From Enterobacter sp. JBIWA008 (GTDB taxonomy: Bacteria; Pseudomonadota; Gammaproteobacteria; Enterobacterales; Enterobacteriaceae), in assembly GCF_019968765.1 (NCBI RefSeq), contig NZ_CP074149.1, forward strand, positions 62,001 through 126,000: 64,000 nucleotides of DNA, written 5' to 3'. The position numbers were made by a program, and so were the translations under genes. Within the stretch, counting starts at the first letter, position 1. The number at the start of each line of letters is the position of its first letter. The notes beneath the pieces are model-generated. The model searched no databases and had not been told where the DNA came from. It worked only from the letters and a program-made list of their open reading frames with translations. Shown piece by piece: positions 26,120 through 35,247 of the stretch.

Positions 26120-26844
26120 GTCTTAACTCCTTTTGGTCTGGTCTGAGGTTCGGGAGAATGCTCCCTGAAGGTGTGAATGACGTTGCTGATAAAGTGAAAA
26201 TGCGGAAGGGCATTGATGAAATCCGCATCCACAATGAGTGCGCTGGTCTCACTGCGCCGGTGGAAAGAGCGTTCAGACAGGGAGACCGACGTTACCTCCT
26301 CAACCCTGAAAACCCGTATCGCACCATACTGGCTGGCCACCAGATACCAGCATGCATGCGAGAAAATCAGCCGGTAGGGTTCAAGGTGGTCGTGACGAAT
26401 ACCCTTAACCAGCAGGCTGACCAGCCGGTGGTGGTAAATCCCTTCAGCAAGCCGCTGAAAGCAGTCCGGGAGGATCCCCGCAGGCTGATGTACATGACCT
26501 ATCAGACACGGCGATGTACCGTTTTCATCCATCAGCAGCTGCATTAACTGACGGCTCTGTGAGGGAATGAGACGGGCTATTCCGGTGTTGCGGGCAAACG
26601 CCAGCGCACCAGGAGTATGATCGCGCATCGGGGTCGTCCGTAATCGCCAGCAGCCGTTATCGCTGATGAGATCCAGATGCAGCAGACGCTGAGAGAAATC
26701 CCGGCGCAGGGTGCGTTCAGATACGCCAAATTCACCGGACAGCGCTTTCAGTGAAAGGGATTCACCGGCAAGAAGCCGGCTGATAATAACTGACAACCTG
26801 AGTGCCAGCCTGTCGTGTCGGTGCGCAGGGTCCGTGGCGCGCAT
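26116..26844 (-). CDS. yfjR: WYL-domain transcriptional regulator (YfjR-like)
   Basis: The 242-residue protein has a DeoR-type winged helix at the N terminus (SLSLKALSGEFGVSERTLRRDF) and a WYL domain (about 120-210; KGIRHDHLEPYRLIFSHACWYLVASQ) followed by a short C-terminal region. WYL domains bind small ligands, including nucleotides, and are common in island and defence regulators. It is first in the group of genes down to 24534 and probably controls them. The start GTG/ATG region is plausible but not decided by a strong ribosome site. Confidence 0.8.
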   Translation of the reverse strand: MRATDPAHRHDRLALRLSVIISRLLAGESLSLKALSGEFGVSERTLRRDFSQRLLHLDLISDNGCWRLRTTPMRDHTPGALAFARNTGIARLIPSQSRQLMQLLMDENGTSPCLIGHVHQPAGILPDCFQRLAEGIYHHRLVSLLVKGIRHDHLEPYRLIFSHACWYLVASQYGAIRVFRVEEVTSVSLSERSFHRRSETSALIVDADFINALPHFHFISNVIHTFREHSPEPQTRPKGVKT

Positions 26845-27036
26845 ATACCCTCCGTGAATGAAAAATACTGAGATAACTCATGCGGTTATTATGCAGGATG
26901 GGGTGGACAGGTTATGACCAGCGATGAGCGCGCGCGGCAGAAAAGATGAAATATTTTTTCCATGGTAACCGTCTGAATTTACGCTGATAATTTCACATTG
27001 TTCAGCTGGTAAGCGGTACGTGGTCATACCCTGTCA

Positions 27037-27282
27037 TCAGGCAGGCCAGCAGGATGCGTTGCCAGGGCGGAAGGTGGCTGTAGTATGGCGTTGTCTAAAT
27101 CGCTCACTCAGTAAGCACAGTAAGATGCGAAACAGAACGATGAGAGCCCGGCGGACGCTGTGGATCTCTTTCTCCGGCCAGCCTGCGCGCCGGCAGTAAT
27201 CCAGAGTCCTGTTAACTATCTCTCTTCGGATATAGCGCAGCAGCATGCGTAACAGGGGCCATGTCAGCTTCCTGAGTATCAT
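27037..27282 (-). CDS. Small protein next to the YfjP-type GTPase
   Basis: An ATG at 27282 has GAGGAG at spacing 7 and lies just after the GTPase stop. The 81-residue product is basic with a hydrophobic middle (ALIVLFRILLCLL) and an arginine-rich N terminus (LRMLLRYIRREI). It may be a membrane-associated partner of the GTPase. No family is recognised. Confidence 0.45.
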   Translation of the reverse strand: MILRKLTWPLLRMLLRYIRREIVNRTLDYCRRAGWPEKEIHSVRRALIVLFRILLCLLSERFRQRHTTATFRPGNASCWPA

Positions 27283-27292
27283 TTTCCACTCC

Positions 27293-28177
27293 TCAAAAAA
27301 GTAAGTGCCACAGCGCAGAAGCGGCATTGACAATGCCGTCACGGATCGTCCCCAGTGCTTCCCGGACCGGCTTTGGCAGCGGAATGGTGTCAACTATCCG
27401 GCTGAACAGCTCACCCAGCAGATCGCCAAAATCCTGTCGGGCGGTACTTTCAGCTTCAGTGGTTCGGTGTTCTTCCCTGACCTGACGAAACACGCCACTA
27501 CTGGCCTCCGGCGGCAGAGCGAATATCATGGTTTCAACCAGACGGGCCAGGTTGTAGCCGGTTTTCGCCGACACCGCATGCACCGGATAAGGACAGGAAA
27601 ACTGCCGTGAGATGGCTGCGCTTCGGGCAGTCAGCGTCAGCAACTGGCCGGTGGAGGGCTGGCATGCTTCCCTGTCCCAATCCAGCGAGGGTTCCGCCTT
27701 GTCGGCCTGGTTAATGACGAAGACAATGCTGCCCGGTGAGACACCGCATTTGAGCAGAAACTGGTGGAACGCTTCATCCGTGGCACAGGCCCGGTCATCC
27801 GCTTTCATCACCCAGAGGATAAGATCCAGCGTCGGTAACTGCTCCTTATACAGCTGCCGGTATTCACGGTCATAGTCCAGAGATTCGCCTGCACCGGGCA
27901 AATCGACCAGCGTCATGCTGCGCCCGCCAATATCGAGCGTGAAGCGAAGCGGTTCACGGGTACAGCCCTGCACATCGCTGACCGGACTGAGGGGTTGCTG
28001 AAAGAGCGCATTACAGAGCGAACTTTTTCCACTTCCTGTTTTACCCATGATGCCGATGACCGGCTCGTAATGAATGTGCTGGCGGATGCGGTTCAGTATT
28101 GTGCGGGAGAGTGTTTCGGGCAGGAGAGAAAGCTGTTGCTTCAGGACATCAAGACCCTGTTCGGTTTTATCGGACAC
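27293..28177 (-). CDS. yfjP: YfjP/YeeP-type GTPase
   Basis: The 294-residue protein is a small GTPase of the CP4-island YfjP/YeeP type. The nucleotide site is intact: P-loop GKTGSGKSS (residues 45-53), G3 DLPG (92-95), G4 NQAD and G5 SAK. The C-terminal helix-rich part is species specific. It starts at a GTG (28177) after GGAGG. Relatives resemble the Era/EngA group but a ribosome role is unproved; some island GTPases take part in defence. It is followed by a small gene and a terminator lies upstream. Confidence 0.88.
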   Translation of the reverse strand: MSDKTEQGLDVLKQQLSLLPETLSRTILNRIRQHIHYEPVIGIMGKTGSGKSSLCNALFQQPLSPVSDVQGCTREPLRFTLDIGGRSMTLVDLPGAGESLDYDREYRQLYKEQLPTLDLILWVMKADDRACATDEAFHQFLLKCGVSPGSIVFVINQADKAEPSLDWDREACQPSTGQLLTLTARSAAISRQFSCPYPVHAVSAKTGYNLARLVETMIFALPPEASSGVFRQVREEHRTTEAESTARQDFGDLLGELFSRIVDTIPLPKPVREALGTIRDGIVNAASALWHLLF

Positions 28178-28201
28178 ATTAACCTCCGTGAGTTAAATAA
28201 C

Positions 28202-28224
28202 AAAACGGCAGCATTTCTGCTGCC
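28202..28224 (-). terminator. Rho-independent terminator upstream of the GTPase
   Basis: A 7-bp stem (GGCAGCA with TGCTGCC) and 4-base loop followed by GTTTTG on the minus strand ends the transcript from the gene at 28323. Confidence 0.75.
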
Positions 28225-28322
28225 ATTCTCACACTGGTAATATAGGTCTGAAATTTTTTTGAATGTAATTTCTGGTCTGTATTATTACTGTCTCCATTCA
28301 CCCTGTTTTCCGCGCAGAATTG

Positions 28323-29285
28323 TCACTCCCCGCCACAGGTTTTCCGGTAATGTTCATTAATTAGCATTTCCAGCATATCGCTGATACGGACCCCGCTACG
28401 CTCAGCCATAAAGTCGAGTCGCGTTTTAGTTTCGTTCTTAAGGTACGTATTGAGTGCTTTTTTATCGGTACGGGACTGACGTAATTTTTGCTGGTTCCAG
28501 GCTTTATTGAGGTTCAGAAGAAACAAACGTTTTGAATCCGGAGCGTCGACCCATAAATCCAGAGCTGCACGCAGGGCAAGATTACGCTCGGTATGACTGA
28601 GAGGAGTAAACCATGTTGTTAATCCACCGGAATTTATATTCAGACTGAGTTCCTCAAGAGTGCTGATTTGTTGAGTTTTACTCAGATTGTTCCATGCCCA
28701 CAATACAGCCTCCTCTTCATCCGGCAACCATTTTAGCGGTAGCGGTTTGCTGTAAATCATTTTCCACTTGTCTTTAAGTCTCTCCATGAGCATTTTTTTA
28801 AAATATGTCACAGGGGGGGATGCAACGATAATACGATCAAACAAATGACCAATGATATCCAGTCGCTCTCTGTGACTGGCCGGAGTCATGGATAATCTAA
28901 AATGGGTATACCAGTTTGGACTGTATAATTTGTTTCCATTCCGGGGTATCCCAAGTTCTTCATCACTAACCTTACAGAGATAACCCCACAGCCAGAACGT
29001 AGCCCGCTCATCCTGCCTCAGCCAGTCAAAACTCTCCAGGGGTAAAATGTTTTCTTCCCTGCTCATTTCCATTTCCTGGAGCAACCGTATCTGCTGCTCT
29101 TTATCAGGAATGTACTGGTTAATAAGTTCATTCAATACTTTCCTGCAACTGTCTGCATCCTGCCTGGGGACGTTTCTGGTGTCGATTCTGTTATTCGTCA
29201 TCAGCCAGTCAGCATAAAACCCACAAACCCGCACATCCCGGCTCTTTATAATTCCCTGACTTCCATTGTAGAAATTAACCGCCAT
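28323..29285 (-). CDS. Hypothetical protein with a C-terminal ribbon-helix-helix
   Basis: The 320-residue protein has no recognised domain over most of its length, which is helix- and tryptophan-rich (FDWLRQDERATFWLWGYLCK, EEEAVLWAWNNLSK). Its last 45 residues look like a CopG-type ribbon-helix-helix (KKALNTYLKNETKTRLDFMA, GVRISDMLEMLINEHY), so it may bind DNA and regulate itself. It is A+T-richer than its neighbours and stands alone between a terminator and a gene-poor region. The role could be regulation or partner in defence; not decided. Confidence 0.6.
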   Translation of the reverse strand: MAVNFYNGSQGIIKSRDVRVCGFYADWLMTNNRIDTRNVPRQDADSCRKVLNELINQYIPDKEQQIRLLQEMEMSREENILPLESFDWLRQDERATFWLWGYLCKVSDEELGIPRNGNKLYSPNWYTHFRLSMTPASHRERLDIIGHLFDRIIVASPPVTYFKKMLMERLKDKWKMIYSKPLPLKWLPDEEEAVLWAWNNLSKTQQISTLEELSLNINSGGLTTWFTPLSHTERNLALRAALDLWVDAPDSKRLFLLNLNKAWNQQKLRQSRTDKKALNTYLKNETKTRLDFMAERSGVRISDMLEMLINEHYRKTCGGE

Positions 29286-30898
29286 GATTACCTCTTGATA
29301 TTTAAACTACGATGTAGTGATTTTAGTGGTTTATTTAGTTGCTATACAGTACCATGTCAATGGTTTTACAGTCACTAAAAAACACATCTTGTAGTCAGAT
29401 TAAGGTTGGTTTGTGGTTTTCTTTTGGTTTTTAATGGGTAATGCTGTGGTGTGATAGTGGTTGTTTTTTGCTATCAAATCTCTTTATAATCTTTTTTTTT
29501 CTGGTTTTTTTCTTCAAAAATCCCTTTTTTACGAGGGCATCTTACTCATCCGACTGTCCTCCTGTACACTCTTTTTTTCATCGCCGTCATGGTACCTGGT
29601 TCGCTTCAGGATGCATTTCTGGCATCAGATATGGTTACTCTGGCATATTTTTTCTCGTTGCTCAGAATCAGGGATATGGCTTTGTGGGATGTGGAGGTAT
29701 GGGCGTTATTCTTATTGAGGTTGTTTTAGGTGGTGAGGTGTCTTTTTCTGATTGTTGGCAAAGATAATTCCAGAGTGAACATGCATGGCTTTTATCGCGT
29801 ATAGCCATGGCCTGGCGCAGTCTTCTCTGGTATTACTGTCAGGTCTGGTGTGTTGGATTGGTAATAATATATTAAAGAAGGGGGTGTCTTTATAGTTAAA
29901 CAACAGTTAATACAAGAGCATTGTTCAGGAGGATGAATGATAGCCAGGAAGGAAATGTCATCTGAAGGGAAGTGATACTGTTAAAGTGGCGTTATCGGTG
30001 ATATCAACCGGAAGGTGAATTCGCTTGTCAGATATTCAGCTATATCCCTTTGTCAGGCAATAAGGTGAAATAGTTACCCTGAGATATGACTACGTAAACG
30101 AATAAATACATTGGGTATCAGACGTAGTGATATTTTTTAAGGTGTATATGCCTTCAGTGAGGGTAGTGCGATAGATAATATTGCAGGGGATAGACTGAGT
30201 GAATGGCTGCGCTGTATGAAGTGTCAATACACAGTGAGTGCTGCTGGGGTTAGTCTGTCTGCTTAACGTGTTATTACGAGGATTGATTATAACTGTTAAT
30301 ACGATAACCAATGGGAGCCGAAAGCTTTGCGTTAATCCGTTGGGTATGCGCCAGTGTATTGATGGCTTCATCGACCATAATACAGGTCTGTAGCCTGTGT
30401 CGGTAGTAATAGCCAGGGTATTGCCGTAAGCCGGATAATGTAGTTAAACAACGCATATTGTTATGGATAAATCTTTCAGTGTATGTGAAACGATTAACGG
30501 ATTGTCGGAAGTTATTTGATAAACGGTTTGGTGTTTTAATCCTGAAGGTTACTGAAGCTTTCTGTAAGTCCCTGTAATCGCATAAAAGATAACGCTAATG
30601 GAAATCTTTGGATGGTATGAATACGTTGAGCCTGATGCGTTACAGCGCCTTTTAGAAGGGGGGCGGGTAACTATTATCTGTGGGGATTATGAATGCGGTA
30701 ATAATGTTAGTTCCTCGGTGGTTCTGCCGATTGTATAGCAGTCATCAGGGGCCCCATTGCAGGCAGACCGGCAGGCACAACGGCAGGCACAACGGCATCA
30801 TCAGAGCTACCAGGTCATTGATTGCATTAAGGCTTACCACCCGACCGTACCAGATGTATAATGCTTCTTTTTTCATCAGTATACAAATAAGGCAACCC
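29286..30898. other. 1.6-kb stretch with no convincing gene
   Basis: The region is A+T-rich. Frames at 29441-29767 (plus) and 30090-30371 (minus) are open but have poor codon composition, no ribosome site and no recognisable family. A 46-codon frame at 30598-30738 (MEIFGWYEYVEPDALQRLLE...) has a plausible protein character and may be a fragment of an island gene. Promoters of the genes at 29285 (minus) and 30899 (plus) should lie at the ends. Confidence 0.5.
30769..30796. repeat. 12-bp tandem repeat
   Basis: The unit CGGCAGGCACAA is present twice in a row with a partial third copy. It lies in the leader region of the gene at 30899 and may vary in copy number. Confidence 0.7.
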
Positions 30899-31441
30899 AT
30901 GGACGCAGAGAAAATTCAGTCAGATATCGATGCTCTTTTGACATACATGAACGATGACATGGAGAACCTCGGAGAAACGATCAAAACTGTTTCATTTGGA
31001 TTCGATGCTGGCCAGAACGATCGCATCGCTATTGACGAGCTGCTTCACTGGTCGGAAGAGTATTTGTTCAAAATCATCAATATCTGTCATTCCCGTTATC
31101 TCGTGCGTAAGGATTATGGTGGCTTTCAGGATGTCTCTCTGACAGAAGAAGGCCAGAGTCGCGCTATCTCAGTCAAACACGGGAAAAATCGTTCATACGA
31201 GTTAGGGGCCAGTATGCAGATTGCTACGCTAAATGTTCATGGGCCAGCGCAGGTTGGCAACGGTAACACACAAAACATCCACAACGTATTTAACCAGTTG
31301 CTTCAGCAGATCGAGACGTCTTCAGCTTCAGATGAAGATAAACAGGAAGCCAAGAGCCGCCTTGCTAATTTTCTGGAACACCCCTTGGTCGGATCCATCG
31401 TTGGCGGACTTGCTGGTTCGCTTCCTGGTCTGATGGGATGA
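30899..31441 (+). CDS. Unrecognised protein with RHIM-like amyloid motif and glycine-rich tail
   Basis: I use ATG 30899 (MDAEKIQSD), which has AAGG at spacing 7, not the long frame from 30680. The 180-residue product has an N-terminal helical domain (1-100), then a segment GPAQVGNGNTQNI (residues 115-127) that resembles the RHIM core V/I-Q-V/I-G-x-x-N, a charged linker and a small glycine-rich hydrophobic tail (HPLVGSIVGGLAGSLPGLMG). RHIM-type motifs drive amyloid-like signalling and the tail could insert in membranes; both ideas are inferred. The next gene overlaps by 4 bases. A membrane-acting defence effector is one hypothesis. Confidence 0.5.
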   Translation: MDAEKIQSDIDALLTYMNDDMENLGETIKTVSFGFDAGQNDRIAIDELLHWSEEYLFKIINICHSRYLVRKDYGGFQDVSLTEEGQSRAISVKHGKNRSYELGASMQIATLNVHGPAQVGNGNTQNIHNVFNQLLQQIETSSASDEDKQEAKSRLANFLEHPLVGSIVGGLAGSLPGLMG

Positions 31442-31710
31442 CAGACAATCTCAAAGAAACGATCCGGCTGCGTTGTGCATTCTGCCGCTCGGAGCAGTTC
31501 GCCTTACCTTACCCGGATTACTCACCTCCTGGTCACAGTTTTGTCGTCTGTGCCAATTGTGGGAGGGAAAATGATGTGACATCTCTGCTCATCATCGCTA
31601 AATCGAAAGGGATGGAAATAGCCCGGGCTTATGCCGATGGGCTGGTTGAACAGATGAAAACGGATTTGGTTAACTCTTTTAAAAATAATAAATACATTAA
31701 GATAAAGTGA
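31438..31710 (+). CDS. Small zinc-ribbon protein coupled to the previous gene
   Basis: A 90-residue protein whose ATG overlaps the previous stop (ATGA). It has four cysteines in zinc-ribbon spacing (C13, C16, C38, C41) and a lysine-rich C terminus (VNSFKNNKYIKIK). Tight overlap implies co-translation with the RHIM-like protein. It may be a nucleic-acid-binding or partner subunit. No known family is claimed. Confidence 0.5.
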   Translation: MTDNLKETIRLRCAFCRSEQFALPYPDYSPPGHSFVVCANCGRENDVTSLLIIAKSKGMEIARAYADGLVEQMKTDLVNSFKNNKYIKIK

Positions 31711-31753
31711 TCGGCCACGACAGCATCGAAGAACAACTCTTCAGGGAGTACAA

Positions 31754-32812
31754 ATGACCAGAGAAGCGATAACGCCATTAAACTACACATCTTCTGCGAT
31801 CGATGATCTGCGTGAGCTGGAACGTAATTGCCTGTATGAAGCGCCGTATTCAGCTTACGTTCTGCGCAATGTGATAAACCTGCTGGAGAACAGCGTTAAA
31901 TTCATCCTGCCAAACTGCGCTGATTTTATTGCTCCTGAAGACCTGCGACAGACGCATCTGGATCTGGCTCGTTTACCTTACCCGGTGGTAACGTTTGAAA
32001 TCCCCTGGGAGAAAGAAGGTACGCTTGAGACCTATTTTGACAAACAGGCCCTGCGCTCAACGAAACGGATCGCGTTGTGCTGGGAAGCTAAAGCGGAACT
32101 GGAGCCAGTACCAGGAATTAACCATGTGCTGGAGCGTTTCCCGGGAGGTGGTGTTTTTGTATGTTCTGTCTACTGGGTTGATGATAGTCGGCGCTGGGAC
32201 CCGAGCTACGGTGCTCTCTTTTACCCCTACGATAATACGCTTAATACCGTTGTTGATTTAACCTCTCGTCCTGGTGCCACCAGACTGGCTGTGGCCTCGT
32301 TGCAGGATGCGGGCCTGGTGTCCCAGACGCATATGAAACAATACAATGCTGAACCAGTAGTTATCCTGCCGGAGTTTGCCAGCCAGACGGAATCGGTGCT
32401 GGGAAGTCGCGACAAGCTTTTTGCTGACATTATCATCAACTCCCGGGATGAGCTTCAGGCATTCATCAACGCCTGCAGTATTCTGAATTGCGCTAATGTG
32501 GTGGTGGATGAACTGGTACCGTCGAATAGCAGGAAAGCCCAATGGGTCAGAGGAAAACGCGTCAAGGTACAGGAGCCAGCTGTAAAACCCCGTTTTACCT
32601 ACAAAGTGCTGCAGATTTCGGATGAACAGCGTTCACATTCAGGAGGAAGTGGTCTCAGTACGGGGTCGCATACGAAACGAATGCATCTTCGCAGAGGTCA
32701 TATTCGCCGCCGGGGGGAACGGCTGATCTGGATCCGTCCGTCGGTTGTGAACCCAGGTTCTGCACAGGGCATTGTTACCAAAGATTATCAGCTAAAAAAA
32801 TCAGCTGAGTAG
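31754..32812 (+). CDS. Unrecognised protein with a phage-type C-terminal RGHIRR module
   Basis: The 352-residue protein follows the zinc-ribbon gene by 43 bases (ribosome site CAGGGAG). The N-terminal 280 residues are unfamiliar and mixed alpha/beta. The end, with MHLRRGHIRRRGERLIWIRP and GIVTKDYQL, resembles a short module seen at the C terminus of many phage and island proteins of unknown function. It is probably the third gene of the module that starts at 30899. No enzymatic motif is visible. Confidence 0.5.
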   Translation: MTREAITPLNYTSSAIDDLRELERNCLYEAPYSAYVLRNVINLLENSVKFILPNCADFIAPEDLRQTHLDLARLPYPVVTFEIPWEKEGTLETYFDKQALRSTKRIALCWEAKAELEPVPGINHVLERFPGGGVFVCSVYWVDDSRRWDPSYGALFYPYDNTLNTVVDLTSRPGATRLAVASLQDAGLVSQTHMKQYNAEPVVILPEFASQTESVLGSRDKLFADIIINSRDELQAFINACSILNCANVVVDELVPSNSRKAQWVRGKRVKVQEPAVKPRFTYKVLQISDEQRSHSGGSGLSTGSHTKRMHLRRGHIRRRGERLIWIRPSVVNPGSAQGIVTKDYQLKKSAE

Positions 32813-32876
32813 CCGTTACGTTGTGAAAGGTTGGCGCGAAACCTTTCTCCGTTGTCTGTTGGCCTTGGTATTCGCA

Positions 32877-33689
32877 TCACCATGCCGCACTAAAGCCCTG
32901 TTTTTTAAGTCTGTGGCGGGTTCGTTTCACGTAAGCTACGTCAATGAGCTCATCCGGCGGCAGATCGCGTGTGATATTACAAATTGTCGCCAGCGCTGAA
33001 TCTGAGAGTTTAAACGTTCGTGGTAAGGCGTAGTAATCCCCTGTTTTTTGCATGCCGATGTTATCGAATAACGCTCTGAAGAAATCCGTCAGCGAAGGGC
33101 GGCGTGCTTTAATTATCGCCTCTGTCGCTTCATCGGCAAATGTAACCTCAACCTCCTCCATACCCAGCGAACGAATAATCCCGGCAATGCCAGGCCAGTA
33201 CTTAAGATCGAAACTATTAAGCCGCTGCATTTCTGGTTTAAGGTGAAGCTGATAATGACCGCACCCCTCTCCGGCATCATCGATAAATTCGGTGAGTTTG
33301 AGCATACGCTCGCAATGAAAATGACCGTTCCCACTAAGCTCTGAACGTCGCTCCAGCATTTCAGCCAGTTGCATGCTCATGGTGCTGATATTGTCATTCA
33401 GGGCCGCCAGCTCCTGATGATCAGCACGTAGTTTTGCAAAACGCGAATCTGTTCCAAAGCTTCCGGCATGGATAATCTGCTCAAGCAGCACCCAGAGCTG
33501 TTGTCTGGAGAGACTGCTGGACGCTATCTCCCTGTATACCACCACCATCTCGTCATGACGTTCAACCAGCCGGTTAAATACAGGCCAGGTTGAGGGCCAC
33601 GATGGTGGAACGGTCTTTTGCCAGTCAGTCAACTTCTCATTCAACAACGCCAGGGCAATCGCCGGTGCTTCATCAACGCCAATAATCAT
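32877..33689 (-). CDS. Hypothetical island protein
   Basis: A 270-residue helix-rich protein with an AGGAAG-type site before its ATG. It contains possible zinc-binding residues (GNGHFHCERML, CGHYQLHL) and no other recognisable motif. It converges on the gene at 31754-32812 with a 64-base gap and may or may not belong to that module. Confidence 0.5.
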   Translation of the reverse strand: MIIGVDEAPAIALALLNEKLTDWQKTVPPSWPSTWPVFNRLVERHDEMVVVYREIASSSLSRQQLWVLLEQIIHAGSFGTDSRFAKLRADHQELAALNDNISTMSMQLAEMLERRSELSGNGHFHCERMLKLTEFIDDAGEGCGHYQLHLKPEMQRLNSFDLKYWPGIAGIIRSLGMEEVEVTFADEATEAIIKARRPSLTDFFRALFDNIGMQKTGDYYALPRTFKLSDSALATICNITRDLPPDELIDVAYVKRTRHRLKKQGFSAAW

Positions 33690-33998
33690 CGTTACTTCCT
33701 CAGGTTCTTATCTGTTCATGTCCATTGTTCACTGAAGCCCTGGAGATGTCGGTAACGGGAAGACTGTTTTTTCGCAGTATTCGGGTCACCCTGCGCCAGA
33801 ATCGTTGTTAATTCGTATTTACCTCATGGCTTAAGTCACTGTGCTGTTACCCGTTGCATACATCTCCCTGCCATCTACAATATTTTATCTAATCCAGCCG
33901 TTTCTGAAGAAACCTCTGATGAACTCGCTGAAGGTAATGAGTTTTTTTTAACGACGCCGGTAATGGTTATGAACACAAACTAACCGGAGTCTATTTCA
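33690..33998. other. Short gap with promoters of divergent genes
   Basis: 309 bases between divergent genes at 33689 (minus) and 33999 (plus). I see no coding region. A ribosome site CGGAGT lies before the ATG at 33999. Confidence 0.5.
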
Positions 33999-34568
33999 AT
34001 GAGTTACACATACGACCCTTACTGGCAGCAACGTATCGCCGACACCTTCAGTTGCGCACTAAACGCTTACACCCGCTTACTGGCCCTGCGTGTTGACCTC
34101 CGTCTGCCGGATACGCCAGCGGCAAGCGATGCCGCTGTTATCTCCCGCTTCACCGATGCCATGAAAGCCCGCATTGCAGCCCTTCAGGCACGTCAACGTC
34201 GCGAGGGCAAACGCGTCTGGCCGACCACGCTGCGTTTTGTCTGGGCGCGGGAGTTTGGTGAAATCAAAGGGAAGAAGCATTACCACGCGGTACTTTTGCT
34301 GAACCGCGATACGTGGTGCGGACCGGGAGATTACAAAGACCCGGATTCGCTTGCAGGTATGATTAAACAGGCATGGTGCAGCGCCCTGAAGGTGGATGCA
34401 CAGGCGCATGCTGTTCTGGCCCGCTTCCCGAAGAATCCGGTGTCCTGGCTGACGCGCGGTAATACCACAGAGCTTCAACAGGCGCTGGCGCAGGCCGCTT
34501 ATCTTGCCAAACGCGAAACCAAAGTCACCGGTGATGGTGAACGTAATTTCGGTTGCAGCCGCGGCTGA
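33999..34568 (+). CDS. Inovirus Gp2-family protein (YfjJ-like)
   Basis: The 189-residue protein matches the inovirus Gp2/YfjJ family found in CP4-type islands: RVWPTTLRFVWAREFGEIKG, KKHYHAVLLLNRDTWCGPGD, LKVDAQAHAVLARFPKNPVSW. The HYHxVLLLN strand resembles the HUH-like motif of rolling-circle replication proteins. The catalytic tyrosine is not obvious, so replication activity is not assured. A terminator follows at 34588. Confidence 0.8.
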   Translation: MSYTYDPYWQQRIADTFSCALNAYTRLLALRVDLRLPDTPAASDAAVISRFTDAMKARIAALQARQRREGKRVWPTTLRFVWAREFGEIKGKKHYHAVLLLNRDTWCGPGDYKDPDSLAGMIKQAWCSALKVDAQAHAVLARFPKNPVSWLTRGNTTELQQALAQAAYLAKRETKVTGDGERNFGCSRG

Positions 34569-34587
34569 GTCAGACATACCTCGATTT

Positions 34588-34622
34588 ACCAGGCCCGATG
34601 GTATGGGCCTGGTAATTTTTTA
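34588..34622 (+). terminator. Rho-independent terminator after the Gp2-like gene
   Basis: A 9-bp perfect stem (ACCAGGCCC with GGGCCTGGT) and 8-base loop followed by a run of Ts, 20 bases after the stop. Confidence 0.9.
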
Positions 34623-34719
34623 CAACGTTCCCCTATCCTCTGAGGCGAACCGGTAACCCCATGATACAACCACCACCGGACGTCTCCCGACAGCCAAATC
34701 CTCAGAGGGAGAAAATACC

Positions 34720-34959
34720 ATGACCACGACGAATTCGAACATTAATGCCAGTCCTGACACACTGCTTTCAGCTCAGGACCCGCTTATCGACATGACCTTT
34801 ATCACCACGTACACCGGTATGACGGACAAGTGGTTCTATAAACTGATTGGCGACGGCCTGTTTCCCAAACCCATCAAGCTGGGCCGCAGTTCCCGCTGGT
34901 TCAAAAGCGAGGTGGAATCCTGGATGCGACAGCGCATTACTGATTCCCGTGGCGTCTGA
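34720..34959 (+). CDS. alpA: AlpA-family transcriptional regulator
   Basis: The 79-residue MerR-like winged helix (FITTYTGMTDKWFYKLIGD, FPKPIKLGRSSRWFKSEVESW) is a classic AlpA. In CP4-57 AlpA activates the integrase gene and thereby excision. The presence of AlpA without an integrase in view suggests the integrase is further away. A ribosome site (GAGGGAG) precedes the ATG. Confidence 0.93.
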   Translation: MTTTNSNINASPDTLLSAQDPLIDMTFITTYTGMTDKWFYKLIGDGLFPKPIKLGRSSRWFKSEVESWMRQRITDSRGV

Positions 34960-34976
34960 GCAGAGGGTCTATCTGA

Positions 34977-35111
34977 ATGGAAAAACAACGTCGTACTAAA
35001 CCACTGAATATCCCGGAGCGCTGGAAGTGTCCCCGTTGCCCGCGACAGTATTGCGGTGCCAGATCCTGCCCCGTTTGTTTTCGCACCTCTGTAGCGCCTG
35101 CACAATCGTAA
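34977..35111 (+). CDS. Small zinc-finger protein
   Basis: A 44-residue frame from ATG 34977 encodes MEKQRRTKPLNIPERWKCPR and then C..YCGARSCPVCF with four cysteines in zinc-knuckle spacing. It is 17 bases after alpA and probably in its transcript. It is not a family I can name, but similar tiny cysteine proteins follow alpA in related islands. Confidence 0.5.
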   Translation: MEKQRRTKPLNIPERWKCPRCPRQYCGARSCPVCFRTSVAPAQS

Positions 35112-35247
35112 CCCCGGCGGTCTGCAGAGACTGAGTACCACGAATCATCTTCCGCTAACGCATAACTGACCCGCCAGTCACACTGCCATGCTGCCCATAC
35201 CGGGACGGCTTACGCCTGCGTGTCGTCTGGCGGTAAGGAGTTCCACG

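Noticed and set aside
29441..29767. 108-codon plus-strand frame in the gene-poor region
   Set aside because: Phenylalanine-rich from T-runs, no ribosome site, no family; chance frame in A+T-rich DNA.
30090..30371. 93-codon minus-strand frame
   Set aside because: No start signal and irregular composition; no support.
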